From: an uncultured Clostridia bacterium
Lineage (GTDB): Bacteria > Bacillota > Clostridia > Christensenellales > Borkfalkiaceae
Direction: 5' to 3'
Assembly (NCBI GenBank): GCA_934249265.1
Contig: CAKQKQ010000001.1
Span: 49,269 to 113,268, forward strand
DNA: 64,000 nucleotides
Position 1 is the stretch's first letter, and each line of letters begins with the position of its first letter. This document shows positions 43,836-53,378 of this stretch, piece by piece. Under the pieces are notes generated by a model that was not told where the DNA came from, did not search any database, and saw only the letters and a list, made by a program, of their open reading frames with translations. The position numbers and the translations under genes are program-made.

Positions 43836-45614
43836 TTGAAAACGCTTAACGAAATTTTACTTAACGTGGAAAAGCCGTCGAGATATATCGGCGGAGAATA
43901 CGGCGAGGGAAATTTGCAGTGGGACAAGTTTAACTACTGTATTTGTTTTCCCGATATATACGAAGTGGCAATGTCGAATCTCGGCATAAAAATCGTCGAG
44001 GACACGATGAAAAAGGTGGACGGAGTAAACGTCGACCGCTGTTTTGCCGTGGGCAAAGATTTCGGCACGGCACTAAAAGAAAACAACATTCCCCTTTATT
44101 CGTTGGGGCTTAAAAAACCGCTTAAAGATTTCGACATGATAGGTTTTTCACTCTCGTATGAAATGAGTTATACCACCGTTTTATACATGCTCGATTTAGC
44201 GGGCATTCCGCTCACGGTAGAGGAAAGAAAAGGCGGCAATTGGCCGATTATTCAAGCGGGCGGCGTGTGCGTGTGCAATCCCGAGCCGCTTTCCGATTTT
44301 ATTGATATTTTCACCATAGGCGACGGCGAAGACTGCATGCGCGACCTTGCAAAACTCGCTTTAGAGACAAAAAGCAGAGAGGAATTTTTGCACAGAGCGA
44401 GCGAGGAAATTCAAGGCGTGTACGTGCCCGAGTTTATGACGGTAAACTACAACGACGACGGAACTATACGTTCGTTTGAAAGCAAATATAAAGTAAAAAA
44501 AGCGATGTGTAAAAATCTCGACGACGCGGCTTTTCCCGATCATTTCTTATCGGCAAATACCGAGGCGGTGTTCGATAGAGGCATCATAGAGGTGTCGAGG
44601 GGTTGTTACAGAGGTTGCAGATTTTGCCAAGCGGGTTTTGTGTATAGACCCGTAAGACCCAAAAAAGTAGACACTCTCGTAAAGCAAGCGTGCAGTATTG
44701 TCCGCAAAGGCGGTTTTGACGAACTCAGCATGAACAGCCTTTCGACGGGCGATTATCCTTATTTGCCCCAACTTATCACCGAGTTAAAAGAGCAACTTCC
44801 CGACGTAAATTTGGCGTTGCCGTCACTCCGTCTTGACAGTTTCGACAGCGAATTCGTGCAAGAAACGAGGAAAAACAGTCTTACTTTCGCGCCCGAAGCG
44901 GGTACGCAACGACTCCGCAACGTAATAAATAAAGACATCGACGAAAGCGAAATAGCGCGTGCAATCGACATGGCTTTCGACGTTGGGTATTCGAGCATAA
45001 AATTGTACTTTATGATAGGTTTACCCACCGAAACAGACGACGATTTAAACGGTATTTGCGATATCGTGGATAAAATAAGGGATAAATATTTGCAAAAACC
45101 CAAAATTTTAAGGGGTCTTCGCATAAGCATAAGCGCGTCCACGTTTATCCCCAAGCCGTTTACCCCTTTCCAATGGGAAAGACAGATAAACAAAGAAGAA
45201 CTCAAGCACAAACTTGACGTTTTGAGAAAAAGACTTTTCATCAAGGGCGTAATAGTTTCGTGGAACGATTTTGAACTGTCTCAAATCGAAGCGGTGCTTG
45301 CAAGGGGAGACAGAAGGCTGGGCAAAGTCATTGCCGAGGCTTACAAAAACGGCGCATATCTCGAGAGTTGGAACGAATTTTTCGATATCGAAAATTGGAA
45401 CAAGGCGTTTTCAACTTGCGGACTTACCCCCGAAACGTACACGAGAGAATATCGTGAAGACGAAATTTTGCCGTGGGATTTTATCGATATGATGATAGAC
45501 AAAAAGTTTTTATTGCGTGAAAGGCACACGGCTTACGAGTCGAAGGTAACGCCCAACTGCAAAAAGCAATGCAACGCTTGCGGTATTCAAAAAGAGTATA
45601 GGTGCAAATTATGA
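43836..45614 (+). CDS. B12-binding-type radical SAM protein (TIGR03960 family)
   Basis: 592 residues from a TTG start (43836) that follows GCGAAGG; the longer frame from 43752 would run into the promoter. The N-terminal ~190 residues form the cobalamin-binding-like domain. The 4Fe-4S site is RGCYRGCRFCQAG with Cys257, Cys261 and Cys264, followed by ELSMNSLSTGDYP and FAPEAGTQRLRNVINK, typical of the family. The C-terminus has a second Cys set (CKKQCNACG). The family always travels with DUF2344 and RNase E/G, as here; its reaction is not established, possibly RNA modification. Confidence 0.92.
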   Translation: MKTLNEILLNVEKPSRYIGGEYGEGNLQWDKFNYCICFPDIYEVAMSNLGIKIVEDTMKKVDGVNVDRCFAVGKDFGTALKENNIPLYSLGLKKPLKDFDMIGFSLSYEMSYTTVLYMLDLAGIPLTVEERKGGNWPIIQAGGVCVCNPEPLSDFIDIFTIGDGEDCMRDLAKLALETKSREEFLHRASEEIQGVYVPEFMTVNYNDDGTIRSFESKYKVKKAMCKNLDDAAFPDHFLSANTEAVFDRGIIEVSRGCYRGCRFCQAGFVYRPVRPKKVDTLVKQACSIVRKGGFDELSMNSLSTGDYPYLPQLITELKEQLPDVNLALPSLRLDSFDSEFVQETRKNSLTFAPEAGTQRLRNVINKDIDESEIARAIDMAFDVGYSSIKLYFMIGLPTETDDDLNGICDIVDKIRDKYLQKPKILRGLRISISASTFIPKPFTPFQWERQINKEELKHKLDVLRKRLFIKGVIVSWNDFELSQIEAVLARGDRRLGKVIAEAYKNGAYLESWNEFFDIENWNKAFSTCGLTPETYTREYREDEILPWDFIDMMIDKKFLLRERHTAYESKVTPNCKKQCNACGIQKEYRCKL

Positions 45615-46237
45615 TAGTTTTTCGTTATTCAAAACTCGACGGCGGACAATTTATTTCTCACCTTGACACAATGCGGCATATTCAAATGACGCTTATAAGG
45701 GCGGGCATACAAGTCGCGCGAAGCAACGGTTTTGCTCACAGAATGACGGTCAATATGTCTTCTCCCGTGCCGGTAGGGCAAAGGACGATGGCAGAATATT
45801 GTTACGTCGATACCGACACCCCCGCCGAGCAGTTTAAAAATTTATTCAACGAGTTTTCCCCAAAATGGATAAATTGCATAGAGGCTTTTTCGGTAAACAA
45901 AAAGTGCAACATAGCAAACATTTTAAACCGCGCCGAATATGAAATTTCGGGCATAAATTATTTCGACGTAAACAAGGTTTTGGACAGTATTACGTACACC
46001 GTTATCGATAAAAAGGACAATGTCAAGGAAGTAAGAGACAAAATTTACTCGCTTGAATTTTTATGTAGCGGCGCGCTTAAAGCCGTGCTTGCGGCGGGTA
46101 ACGAACCGCTTAGGGCGGACTATTTGGCAAAAAAACTCACTGCCGATTTCGGCGGAAATTGTACCGATATTTTAAAAACTCAATCTTTTGTCGGCGATGA
46201 AACCGTGCGCGCGGTATTGGAGAGGGATTATGTCTAA
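45611..46237 (+). CDS. DUF2344 (TIGR03936) protein
   Basis: 208 residues starting at MIVFRYSKLDGGQFISHLDTMRHIQMTLIRAG, the standard N-terminus of this radical-SAM-associated family; RSNGFAHRMTVNMSSPVPVG matches its next conserved block. ATG lies inside the preceding stop (ATGA, 4-bp overlap). In many genomes this domain is fused to the radical SAM partner. Function unknown. Confidence 0.93.
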   Translation: MIVFRYSKLDGGQFISHLDTMRHIQMTLIRAGIQVARSNGFAHRMTVNMSSPVPVGQRTMAEYCYVDTDTPAEQFKNLFNEFSPKWINCIEAFSVNKKCNIANILNRAEYEISGINYFDVNKVLDSITYTVIDKKDNVKEVRDKIYSLEFLCSGALKAVLAAGNEPLRADYLAKKLTADFGGNCTDILKTQSFVGDETVRAVLERDYV

Positions 46238-47732
46238 ACGTATTTTGCTTGACAGCGTGGGCGACAACATAATAGCCGCCCTTGCGGACGACAACAAATT
46301 GCTCGAATACCAACTCGAAAGGAAAAACAAAACCGTCGTTGCGGGAAGTATTTATAAAGGCAGAGTAGAAAATATCGTCGGCGGCATGCAAGCCGCGTTT
46401 ATCGACGTGGGGCTACAGAAAAACGGATATTTATACCTCGGCGATTGCGAAGTGCTTTACGACAAATCGGTGCTCGAAGAAGACAACGTTCAACTCAACA
46501 TGCCAGAATTGCACGTGGGCGACGAGGTGCTTGTTCAAGCGGTAAAAGACCCCGTCGGCACAAAAGGAGTTAGGCTTTCGACCCAACTTTCTTTCGTGGG
46601 TAGGCTTTTGGTGTATATGCCGTATATCGATTACATAGGCGTTTCTCGCAAAATCACCGACGAGGGCAAAAGAGACAAACTCACCGCATACGCCGATTCG
46701 ATAAAAAGACCTCAAGGCGGGTTTATCGTGCGCACCGCCGCGGAAAACGCAACCAAAGCGGAACTTGCTCGCGACGCGAAATATTTGCTTGAGGGGTTTA
46801 ACGATGTAATGTCGGCTTATGCCGATGCCGCCGCCCCCGCGACCTTGTACGAAGAGGGTAATTTGGCAAACAGAATGCTCCGTGATATCGACAGCAGAGA
46901 TATTCACGAGTTTTTGGTGGCGGATAAAGATTTATACGATTACGTAATGAAAGCCGCCTCGAAAAGAGCGAAAGACGACATAGAAAAAATATCTTATTAT
47001 GGCGAAAAAGAGGATATATTCAAGCATTACGGACTTATTGCCGAGGTTGACAGACTGCTTAGAAATAGGGTCGATTTGCCCAACGGCGCGTATATAATCA
47101 TCGACAAAACCGAGGCGTTGACGGTAATCGACGTAAACACGGGCAAATTCACGGGCGTCGATTCGCTTGAAGAAACTGTGTTTATCACCAATGTTTCGGC
47201 GGCTAAAGAAATCGCTCGACAAGTGCGTTTGCGCAACATAAGCGGCATAGTTATCGTCGATTTTATCGATATGCACAAAGAAGAACACCGCAACGCCATT
47301 TTAAGCGTGCTTACCGAGGCTCTTTTGACCGACAGAACCAAATGCAACGTCATCGGCATGACGGGTTTGGGGCTCGTGGAATTTACGAGGAAGAAAAAGA
47401 GGAGAGAAAGCGCGTCTATGCTCGTTCAACCTTGTCCTTATTGCAAGGGCGAAGGCACGATTTACAGCAACGAATACGTCGTTATGAAAATAAGGACCGC
47501 GCTTTTAGATTTATTCGCGCAAGATTATGCAAGCGCGATTATCGATTTAAACGTCCACGTGGCAGAGGCTTTGATAGATAGCGGCTTGCTTAAAAAGGAT
47601 ATAGAAAAAATTTACAAGGGCAAAAAATTGTTTATCGTTCCGCACAAAACCTATCACCACGAATTTTTTATCGTAAAAGGCGACAACTCTTTAACGCCCG
47701 AACTTCCGCAAAACGCAGTCGAAATACAATAG
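46230..47732 (+). CDS. rng: Ribonuclease E/G family protein
   Basis: 500-residue endoribonuclease for rRNA/mRNA processing. An S1 RNA-binding domain (GSIYKGRVENIVGGMQAAFIDVG) is followed by the RNase H-like/5'-sensor and DNase I-like parts: catalytic Mg ligands in VIDVNTGKF and IVIVDFIDM, and the zinc-link cysteines in CPYCKGEG. ATG at 46230 after GGAGAGGGATT, overlapping DUF2344 by 8 bp; three-gene operon. Confidence 0.95.
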   Translation: MSKRILLDSVGDNIIAALADDNKLLEYQLERKNKTVVAGSIYKGRVENIVGGMQAAFIDVGLQKNGYLYLGDCEVLYDKSVLEEDNVQLNMPELHVGDEVLVQAVKDPVGTKGVRLSTQLSFVGRLLVYMPYIDYIGVSRKITDEGKRDKLTAYADSIKRPQGGFIVRTAAENATKAELARDAKYLLEGFNDVMSAYADAAAPATLYEEGNLANRMLRDIDSRDIHEFLVADKDLYDYVMKAASKRAKDDIEKISYYGEKEDIFKHYGLIAEVDRLLRNRVDLPNGAYIIIDKTEALTVIDVNTGKFTGVDSLEETVFITNVSAAKEIARQVRLRNISGIVIVDFIDMHKEEHRNAILSVLTEALLTDRTKCNVIGMTGLGLVEFTRKKKRRESASMLVQPCPYCKGEGTIYSNEYVVMKIRTALLDLFAQDYASAIIDLNVHVAEALIDSGLLKKDIEKIYKGKKLFIVPHKTYHHEFFIVKGDNSLTPELPQNAVEIQ

Positions 47733-47941
47733 CGGTTGAATAAAACAGAAAATAAACGCTGTTGAAAAATATATGACATATGCGGTTGAAATAAAAAATT
47801 TTAAAATTTAACGACTTAAAAATTTAACATTGCAAAAACAGAAAAACAAAAAACAAAAAAACGCTGTTCCGATAAAAGTGCGGTTTTTATAGGAAATTAT
47901 TAAAATTAAATTTTAGAATCGCGCTTTCAAAAGATGACAAA

Positions 47942-47976
47942 AGGCTCACGGAGAAAATTTCCGTGAGCCTTTTTTA
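47942..47976. terminator. Bidirectional rho-independent terminator
   Basis: AGGCTCACGGA (47942-47952) pairs with TCCGTGAGCCT (47960-47970) between convergent genes; T run on the plus strand, AAAAG on the other side. Confidence 0.85.
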
Positions 47977-47999
47977 AAACGCAAATTATAATTAAAACT

Positions 48000-48929
48000 T
48001 TATGAATTTAATATCTTTTGAAAAAACCGTAATCTTACTTTCATAATTTCATTTAGCAGTCCGCTGTTCTTTGCAATATCATATCCGTGCATAGCGGCTT
48101 TAATTTCGTGCAGTTCCGCATAAACTCCGCATTGCTTCAACGCCTCGGCATATTTTATTCCTTCGTCGTGCAGACAATCATATTGCGCCACTTCAATATA
48201 GGCGGGCGGCATTCCGACAAGCGAAGTCTCCATCGGGGAAAGATACGGAATTTGTGTTGCGTCTAAATCCTTTACGTACATTTTAAAATACTTTTCCATA
48301 TCTTTACTGTTGCACATAGGGGTATCGGTATAACGTCGATAACTTTCCGTGTTCATACGTCGGTCTACAAGCGGATATAACAGCATTTGCGCTTTCGGCA
48401 AAGTTAATCCCGCGTCATTTGCCATAAGGCATAAAACGGTTGCTAGATTTCCGCCGGCACTGTCTCCGCAAACAAGTATTTTCTCTGTGTCAACGCCTAA
48501 TTTCTCGGCGTTTGAAATCACCCACCGATAAGCGCTTAAACAGTCGTTCGGCGCGGTCGGAAAATTATATTTCGGCGCAAGTCGATAATCAATAAATACA
48601 GTTTTCACTTGCAATTCTTTCGTAAATCGCCGAGCCAAGGTAAAATGATGCGGAGCGGCGTTGAATACAAACCCGCCGCCGTGAAGAAAGAAAAGACAAG
48701 GCGTTTTTTCGTCGCATTGTTTCGGAGTATAAAGCAGTAATCGTATATTTGCGCCGTCCGTTGCGGGAACGTGATACTTCGTTACGCTTACTTCGGAGTC
48801 ATCTTTTTCCATTCCGTACAGAACGCCCATCAGTTTCTGCAATATGCGGTCGAAAAACGGATTCAAAATAGCCTTTTGTTTTTCGTAAGGCTTTAAGTCT
48901 TGGTGAAATATATATTTTTGTTCTTTCAC
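48000..48929 (-). CDS. Alpha/beta hydrolase, HSL-type esterase/lipase
   Basis: 309 residues from a GTG start at 48929 (VKEQKYIFHQDLK), chosen because GAGGG lies 7 bp upstream; a longer frame to 49004 lacks an RBS. Oxyanion-hole motif HGGGFVF, nucleophile elbow GDSAGGN, catalytic Asp in QYDCLHDEG and His in AAMHGYD define the hormone-sensitive-lipase family. No signal peptide, so cytoplasmic; hydrolyses short-chain esters. It has its own promoter. Confidence 0.92.
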   Translation of the reverse strand: MKEQKYIFHQDLKPYEKQKAILNPFFDRILQKLMGVLYGMEKDDSEVSVTKYHVPATDGANIRLLLYTPKQCDEKTPCLFFLHGGGFVFNAAPHHFTLARRFTKELQVKTVFIDYRLAPKYNFPTAPNDCLSAYRWVISNAEKLGVDTEKILVCGDSAGGNLATVLCLMANDAGLTLPKAQMLLYPLVDRRMNTESYRRYTDTPMCNSKDMEKYFKMYVKDLDATQIPYLSPMETSLVGMPPAYIEVAQYDCLHDEGIKYAEALKQCGVYAELHEIKAAMHGYDIAKNSGLLNEIMKVRLRFFQKILNS

Positions 48930-49027
48930 AATGATACCCTCAACATTATCTTTTTGGTAAAACACCGTTTTGAATGACCTTATAACGTCACATAGCAAAA
49001 ACACAATGTTGCTATTTCAACAAGGGT

Positions 49028-49056
49028 ATTATATAGTATATCCGAAGAAAAGTCAA
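49028..49056 (-). promoter_or_regulatory. Sigma-A type promoter of the esterase gene
   Basis: Minus strand TTGACT (49056-49051), 17-bp spacer, TATAAT (49033-49028); the transcript would have a ~90-nt leader containing an ATAGCAA...TTGCTAT hairpin. Confidence 0.75.
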
Positions 49057-49169
49057 GAGGGGGACTTATTATGAAATTGATTATTATTTATTATTCCCGT
49101 TCCGTATAAAATTTTTGATAAACCGCTTTATTGCCGAGAAAATATTGTCGTTTTGCCAAAAATATTATT

Positions 49170-49290
49170 TTTGCGGCGGCAAACATAAAAGAATGTCGAT
49201 AAACGCAAAAAGGGTGGCGGCAAACGATGAAACCTAAAGGCAAAAGGTGGCGGCAAACGTTGAAAACTAAAGACAAAGGGCCGCAAAATA
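49170..49290. repeat. 33-bp tandem repeat
   Basis: GGTGGCGGCAAACG starts at 49213 and again at 49246, each followed by A/TTGAAA.CTAAAG.CAAA; a partial GGCGGCAAACATAAAAG is at about 49173. It lies in the gap between the esterase promoter and the end of the next minus-strand gene (49057-49337), which holds no gene. Confidence 0.7.
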
Positions 49291-49337
49291 TAAAAACGGC
49301 AGACGTTAAAATAAAGATTATTAGTAAAACAAAAATT

Positions 49338-50345
49338 TTAAAACGGGTGCAAAACCACGCACTCGCCCGTGCCAACGTCTTGATACATTACCCAATACCC
49401 GTCATTTTGGTTGCCGAAAAGCGACGACGGAATAAAAGACGAAATACCCTTTAAAATTTCGGGCTGGTTTAAATAATTCCCCGGTATGCCGTAACATATG
49501 TAAGAGGGCATCTCCCCGTGCAAAATTAGTCCTACGACGTAATATTTGTTCTGCCCGCACGAAATTTTAGCCCACTTGCTGCCGTTTATCAGTTGTTGCA
49601 AGTCGTTTTCGCGCTCGTATTTTTCAAAAATATCGTCTAACAAGTCTCTTACTTTATCATAATACCCGAAGTTTCCGCAATTTCCGTTTGGGGTAGTCTG
49701 TTCTTTAAAAAAATCAGTTTCGCTTTGAGTAAACGTATGCCGTAACGTTTGTTCTTTTTCTTGTTTTGGGTCAAAAGAGAAAGTGTTGCCATTCTCGTCA
49801 AAAGAGCGTAATTTTTGTTGGTCATAATCGCGAATTTTCAGTCCTTTAAGGTCAACGTCTGCGTTTTTAAAGTAGTTGTCTTCGGCGACGGCGTCGTCGT
49901 TGTAGGCTGTTCGTCCGAATGAGTCTGCGTCGTCAAAAACTGTTTCTTTCTCGATGTAAGTCTGGTATTTAGTGTTCTTGTAAATCTTCTCATGGTATTT
50001 TTTTAAAATCTCCGTAAATTGTATTTTGCTTTCTCCGCACGCGCCGTAAGCGATAATTTCGTCGTTTTTGTTTAAAACGTACACGCTTACGCCGTTTTCT
50101 ATGTCAAAATCGCGACTGAAAGAAAGTTGTTGGTCGTTTAAATTGAAATTCGGCGAAGCAAACTGAATTTCTCCGCTTAACGAGCAGAGTATAAGCGTAG
50201 CCGCTTGCGTTTGAGAAAAGTCGGTGAGCATTAGTCTTGCGGATAATCCCGAATAACTTTTTTGCAAAATCACCACCGCGCGGCTATTTTGCGCGTTTAA
50301 GTTGTCGCGCATTTTCAATACTATTGTTTTTTTAACAAAATTCAT
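49338..50345 (-). CDS. Hypothetical protein
   Basis: 335 residues, soluble, no signal peptide. Residues ~15-110 look beta-rich (AVVILQKSYSGLSARLML, SVYVLNKNDEIIAYGACGESKIQF), a polar charged linker occupies ~115-225 (EDNYFKNADVDLKGLKIRDYDQQ), and the C-terminal ~110 hold KWAKISCGQNKYYVVGLILHGE and PSYICYGIPG. I do not recognise the family. RBS ACAGGTAATAT is moderate. Confidence 0.65.
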   Translation of the reverse strand: MNFVKKTIVLKMRDNLNAQNSRAVVILQKSYSGLSARLMLTDFSQTQAATLILCSLSGEIQFASPNFNLNDQQLSFSRDFDIENGVSVYVLNKNDEIIAYGACGESKIQFTEILKKYHEKIYKNTKYQTYIEKETVFDDADSFGRTAYNDDAVAEDNYFKNADVDLKGLKIRDYDQQKLRSFDENGNTFSFDPKQEKEQTLRHTFTQSETDFFKEQTTPNGNCGNFGYYDKVRDLLDDIFEKYERENDLQQLINGSKWAKISCGQNKYYVVGLILHGEMPSYICYGIPGNYLNQPEILKGISSFIPSSLFGNQNDGYWVMYQDVGTGECVVLHPF

Positions 50346-51139
50346 ATATATTACCTGTCAACAACTTTAACGAAATTTAATAAGTTTAATATAGTCGCGT
50401 GAAATTTAAGCCTTTTAAAAATAAAATTTCTTGCGACTTAATTTGCAATATAAGAAATATAGAAAGATATATTTTCGTCTAAATTATTATATATGAAATA
50501 TAAATTTAAAACGAAATATCTCGGCCCCTTTGTGCAAAGGGGGCTGTCAGCAAGGCTGACTGAGGGATTGTCTGTTTTAATTTATAAATCGATTTTTTTT
50601 AATGAAAATCGGCTTGTATTATAAATATTTGCTTTACAATCCTTCCGTCGCGCGTTCCGCGCGCCACCCTCCTTTACACAAGGAGGACTGAAACTTAAAG
50701 TGAATAAATTTAGAAAAATCAAGGCAAACGAGCGCAATAATACCGAGTTGTATTAAAAGCAAGTTTAACGACGATTTTGCAAGTTTTTATTTCTTACAGT
50801 ATATATCATTTAATAGCGCAAATATTGTGCAAAAAGGTCGAATTTAGGGTAATGTTGTAGTTTTCTTTATTTGTAAATTTCAGACTAACAAATTAAATTT
50901 GCGGTAAAACTTTTTATGCCGCTTTGTCGCTTTTATTCCATACGTATGCTGTAAAAACGGTAAGATTAATACCGACACAGCCGTAAAAATTGCAAATCGA
51001 CGATAGGTTAAATAATAAAAATTGTCAAGGCGTAAATTTTAATAGACTAAATAAAATCGCACCATATACACACGTGCCGTATCCGACATGCGCCAAGGCT
51101 CGCCCAAAATATAGCGTATTGTACCCGATAAACTGTAAA
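50346..51139. other. Long non-coding gap holding a structured repeat
   Basis: About 790 bp without a credible gene. The main content is the repeat at 50523-50775; the flanks are AT-rich. Confidence 0.6.
50523..50775 (+). repeat. Dispersed intergenic repeat, copy 2, with multiple hairpins
   Basis: Built as paired hairpins: CCCCTTTGTGCAAAGGGG (50525-50542) and GTCAGCAAGGCTGAC, then GAGGGATTGT; ~70 bp later ACAATCCTTC, then GCGCG-TTC-CGCGC and CCTCCTT...AAGGAGG. GAGGGATTGT and ACAATCCTTC pair across the middle, so the whole could fold into one large structure. The right flank (CAAGGCAAACGAGCG...) matches, inverted, the copy at 3624-3930. No ORF inside. Confidence 0.7.
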
Positions 51140-51574
51140 TTATTTATTTTTAATTCGTTCGTCAATGCGCGCCGCCGCTTCGTTGTGCCTTTTCAACAAA
51201 TCAAAGGTGTAAGTTTTTGCGTTTTTATCGGTGGGGCGTGAGTTCTGCGCACCGTCATTCAAATTTTGCGCGCTATTGTTTAAATTTTGCGCACCGCCAC
51301 TCAAATTTTGCGTGTTTCCGTTTAAATTTTGCTTGTTATTATCGGCGTTTTGCACATTCCCGCCCGTTTGAGACTGCGCGCCGTTATATTTGCCGTTGTT
51401 TCCGCTAAAGCCCCCGCCCGAGTTTCCGTTTGCACCCGAGTTTCCGTTTACACCCGAATTTTGGGTGGCGTTTTGTCCGTTTAAGCCTCCGATAGAGCCT
51501 TCGTTTGCGCTTTGCGAAGAGGAAAAACCGCCCGTCAACTTTTCAAAAACGTCCCAAAGATTAAGTTTACCCAT
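51140..51574 (-). CDS. Asn/Gly-rich low-complexity protein
   Basis: 144 residues from ATG at 51574 (MGKLNLWDVFEKLTGGFSSS) with RBS TTAGGAGATTTTCT. The centre is a disordered Asn/Gly/Gln tract with repeated QNLN.(S/G/D)AQN and NSG.NG units; the C-terminus is an amphipathic, charged helix TFDLLKRHNEAAARIDERIKNK. The two ends look like short conserved modules joined by a flexible linker. Function unknown. Confidence 0.65.
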   Translation of the reverse strand: MGKLNLWDVFEKLTGGFSSSQSANEGSIGGLNGQNATQNSGVNGNSGANGNSGGGFSGNNGKYNGAQSQTGGNVQNADNNKQNLNGNTQNLSGGAQNLNNSAQNLNDGAQNSRPTDKNAKTYTFDLLKRHNEAAARIDERIKNK

Positions 51575-51625
51575 AGAAAATCTCCTAAATCGTATAAATG
51601 TTGTCAAAAATTTTCAAGAAAAGGA

Positions 51626-51654
51626 TTGATTAAATTTGAATTATAGTATATAAT
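51626..51654 (+). promoter_or_regulatory. Sigma-A type promoter
   Basis: TTGATT at 51626-51631, 17-bp spacer, TATAAT at 51649-51654, 76 bp before the lipoprotein gene. Confidence 0.65.
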
Positions 51655-51730
51655 ATTAAAGTGTATCCATATATTTATATTTTTATGGGTGGCTGAAAAA
51701 ATTTATTCCCAAAAAAAGGAGTTAAATTAA

Positions 51731-53323
51731 ATGTTTAAGAAAATTTTAAGTTTGTTGGCTTTAATTGCTATGTGCGCAGTGCTTTTCTGCGGTTGCGGAA
51801 AAGAAAGCAGTTGGAGTGTTAAAAAGGTAAACTATGCCGGCGAAGTTAGTTCTAACGGCGGTTTCCTTGTAGAAAAAGGCGACTACGTTTATTTTATAAA
51901 CGGTAACGAGGGTTATACCGCAAGCAACAATTTCGGCGACCCCGTAAAAGGTTCGCTCGTAAGAATGAAGAAAAGCGACGTATCCGCTCCCGAAAAAGCG
52001 GAAGTAGACGTACTTGTACCCAAGGTATTGTCCTCGGGCGATTACGAAGCGGGCGTATATATTTACGGCGATTACGTTTATTACGCAACCCCGACTTCCA
52101 TTAAGGACAAAACGGGTACGATTCAAAACGAATATCTCGATTTCTGCAAAATGAAACTCGACGGCAAAAACAACACCGTTCTTCAAAGAGTAGAAGGCAA
52201 CGCAACTACGTTCAGATTTGTTGAAAGCGCAGACGGAAAAGTTTATCTCGTATACATCACTACTGCCGATTCAAAAACGGTTATCAACGTTTATGACAAT
52301 TCGGGCAATAAAGTGTTCGTTTCCGATGCCGTAAGTGCTTACGTATTCGGCGACGCAAACGACAACTGCATGTACTTTACAAGAACGACTCACAACGAAG
52401 ACCTTGACACCGACGAAAGTTTCAACGACCTTTACAGATATTCTTTCGGCGCAAAGGAAGAGGAAAAACTCATCACGGGCGCAGGTTCTTATAGAGACGA
52501 CGGTATCCCCGGCACGGGTTCTTTGGGCGTAACTTACACGCTTATCAAGTACACGGGCGGCACGCTTTACTATTCTTATGCGCAAGTTTCGTCTTCGTCC
52601 GACGCGGCAACCACTTACAAGGCAGTAGAGGCTTCCACTCTCGTTAAAGGAGAATATAAAAACAACCTTGCAAAGGGCGACGTTATTTCCAACGGAACAA
52701 ACGCAAGCACGATTTTCTCTTCAAAGACTTATTATTACGCAAAAGACGCTATTTTGTATGTTGGCGATAAGGGTCTTATGAAGTACGATTACACTAAAGA
52801 AAGCGATACTACCACAAACTTCGGCGTTACTTCTATATATTATGACAGCACGGTTACGGGTGCTACGATAGCCTTTGTAAAGGGCGATTATATGTATTTC
52901 ACCGCAAGTTCGCTTTATTACAGAATTAACCTTGCAAAACTTCTTGCGGGCGAAAAGGCAGAACTCGAACAAATTACTTATCTTACGGCAAACACAAGTT
53001 GGTACAATGCCGAAGTAGTCGGCGACAGACTTCTCGTTTGTTTAAACGCAACCAACTGTAACGGATATATTTATTCTTGTCCGCTTGACGTAAAGGAATA
53101 TATCAAAACGACTCACGCTTCCGACCTTGACGGGCTCACGGGCGACGAATACGACGAAAAACTCGACGAACTCATGACCGATTATCAAGACCTTCTCAAG
53201 GGCAGCAAGTACGAAAATCGTAAGGCATTGGGCGATATGCTCTGCGGAAAGTACAGCAGCAGCGACAAAAAGACTTATGACGACGCGCTTGACTCGTTGA
53301 AAGATTCCGAATCCAACAAATAA
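51731..53323 (+). CDS. Lipoprotein with DUF5050-like beta-propeller
   Basis: 530-residue lipoprotein (lipobox FCGC, Cys22). The mature part is made of repeated blades with the pattern 'GDYVYFIN/YYAT ... L.RMKKD/KMKLDG ... V' (KGDYVYFINGNEG, YGDYVYYATPTS, CMYFTRTTHN, GGTLYYSYAQ, KGDYMYFTASSLY), typical of DUF5050-type propellers. The C-terminal ~60 residues are a charged helical region (LDGLTGDEYDEKLDELMTDY). RBS AAAGGAG. Extracellular binding or sensing role is likely; ligand unknown. Confidence 0.82.
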   Translation: MFKKILSLLALIAMCAVLFCGCGKESSWSVKKVNYAGEVSSNGGFLVEKGDYVYFINGNEGYTASNNFGDPVKGSLVRMKKSDVSAPEKAEVDVLVPKVLSSGDYEAGVYIYGDYVYYATPTSIKDKTGTIQNEYLDFCKMKLDGKNNTVLQRVEGNATTFRFVESADGKVYLVYITTADSKTVINVYDNSGNKVFVSDAVSAYVFGDANDNCMYFTRTTHNEDLDTDESFNDLYRYSFGAKEEEKLITGAGSYRDDGIPGTGSLGVTYTLIKYTGGTLYYSYAQVSSSSDAATTYKAVEASTLVKGEYKNNLAKGDVISNGTNASTIFSSKTYYYAKDAILYVGDKGLMKYDYTKESDTTTNFGVTSIYYDSTVTGATIAFVKGDYMYFTASSLYYRINLAKLLAGEKAELEQITYLTANTSWYNAEVVGDRLLVCLNATNCNGYIYSCPLDVKEYIKTTHASDLDGLTGDEYDEKLDELMTDYQDLLKGSKYENRKALGDMLCGKYSSSDKKTYDDALDSLKDSESNK

Positions 53324-53343
53324 TATATCATTATATATATAAT

Positions 53344-53378
53344 AAGAGGTTGCAATGTTTTGCAGCCTCTTTATTTTT
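53344..53378 (+). terminator. Rho-independent terminator of the lipoprotein gene
   Basis: AAGAGGTTGCA (53344-53354) pairs with TGCAGCCTCTT (53361-53371) with one wobble, T run follows. Confidence 0.85.

Noticed and set aside
48930..49004. Longer N-terminus of the esterase from 49004
   Set aside because: No RBS upstream of 49004; GTG 48929 has GAGGG at 7 bp and gives the normal family length.
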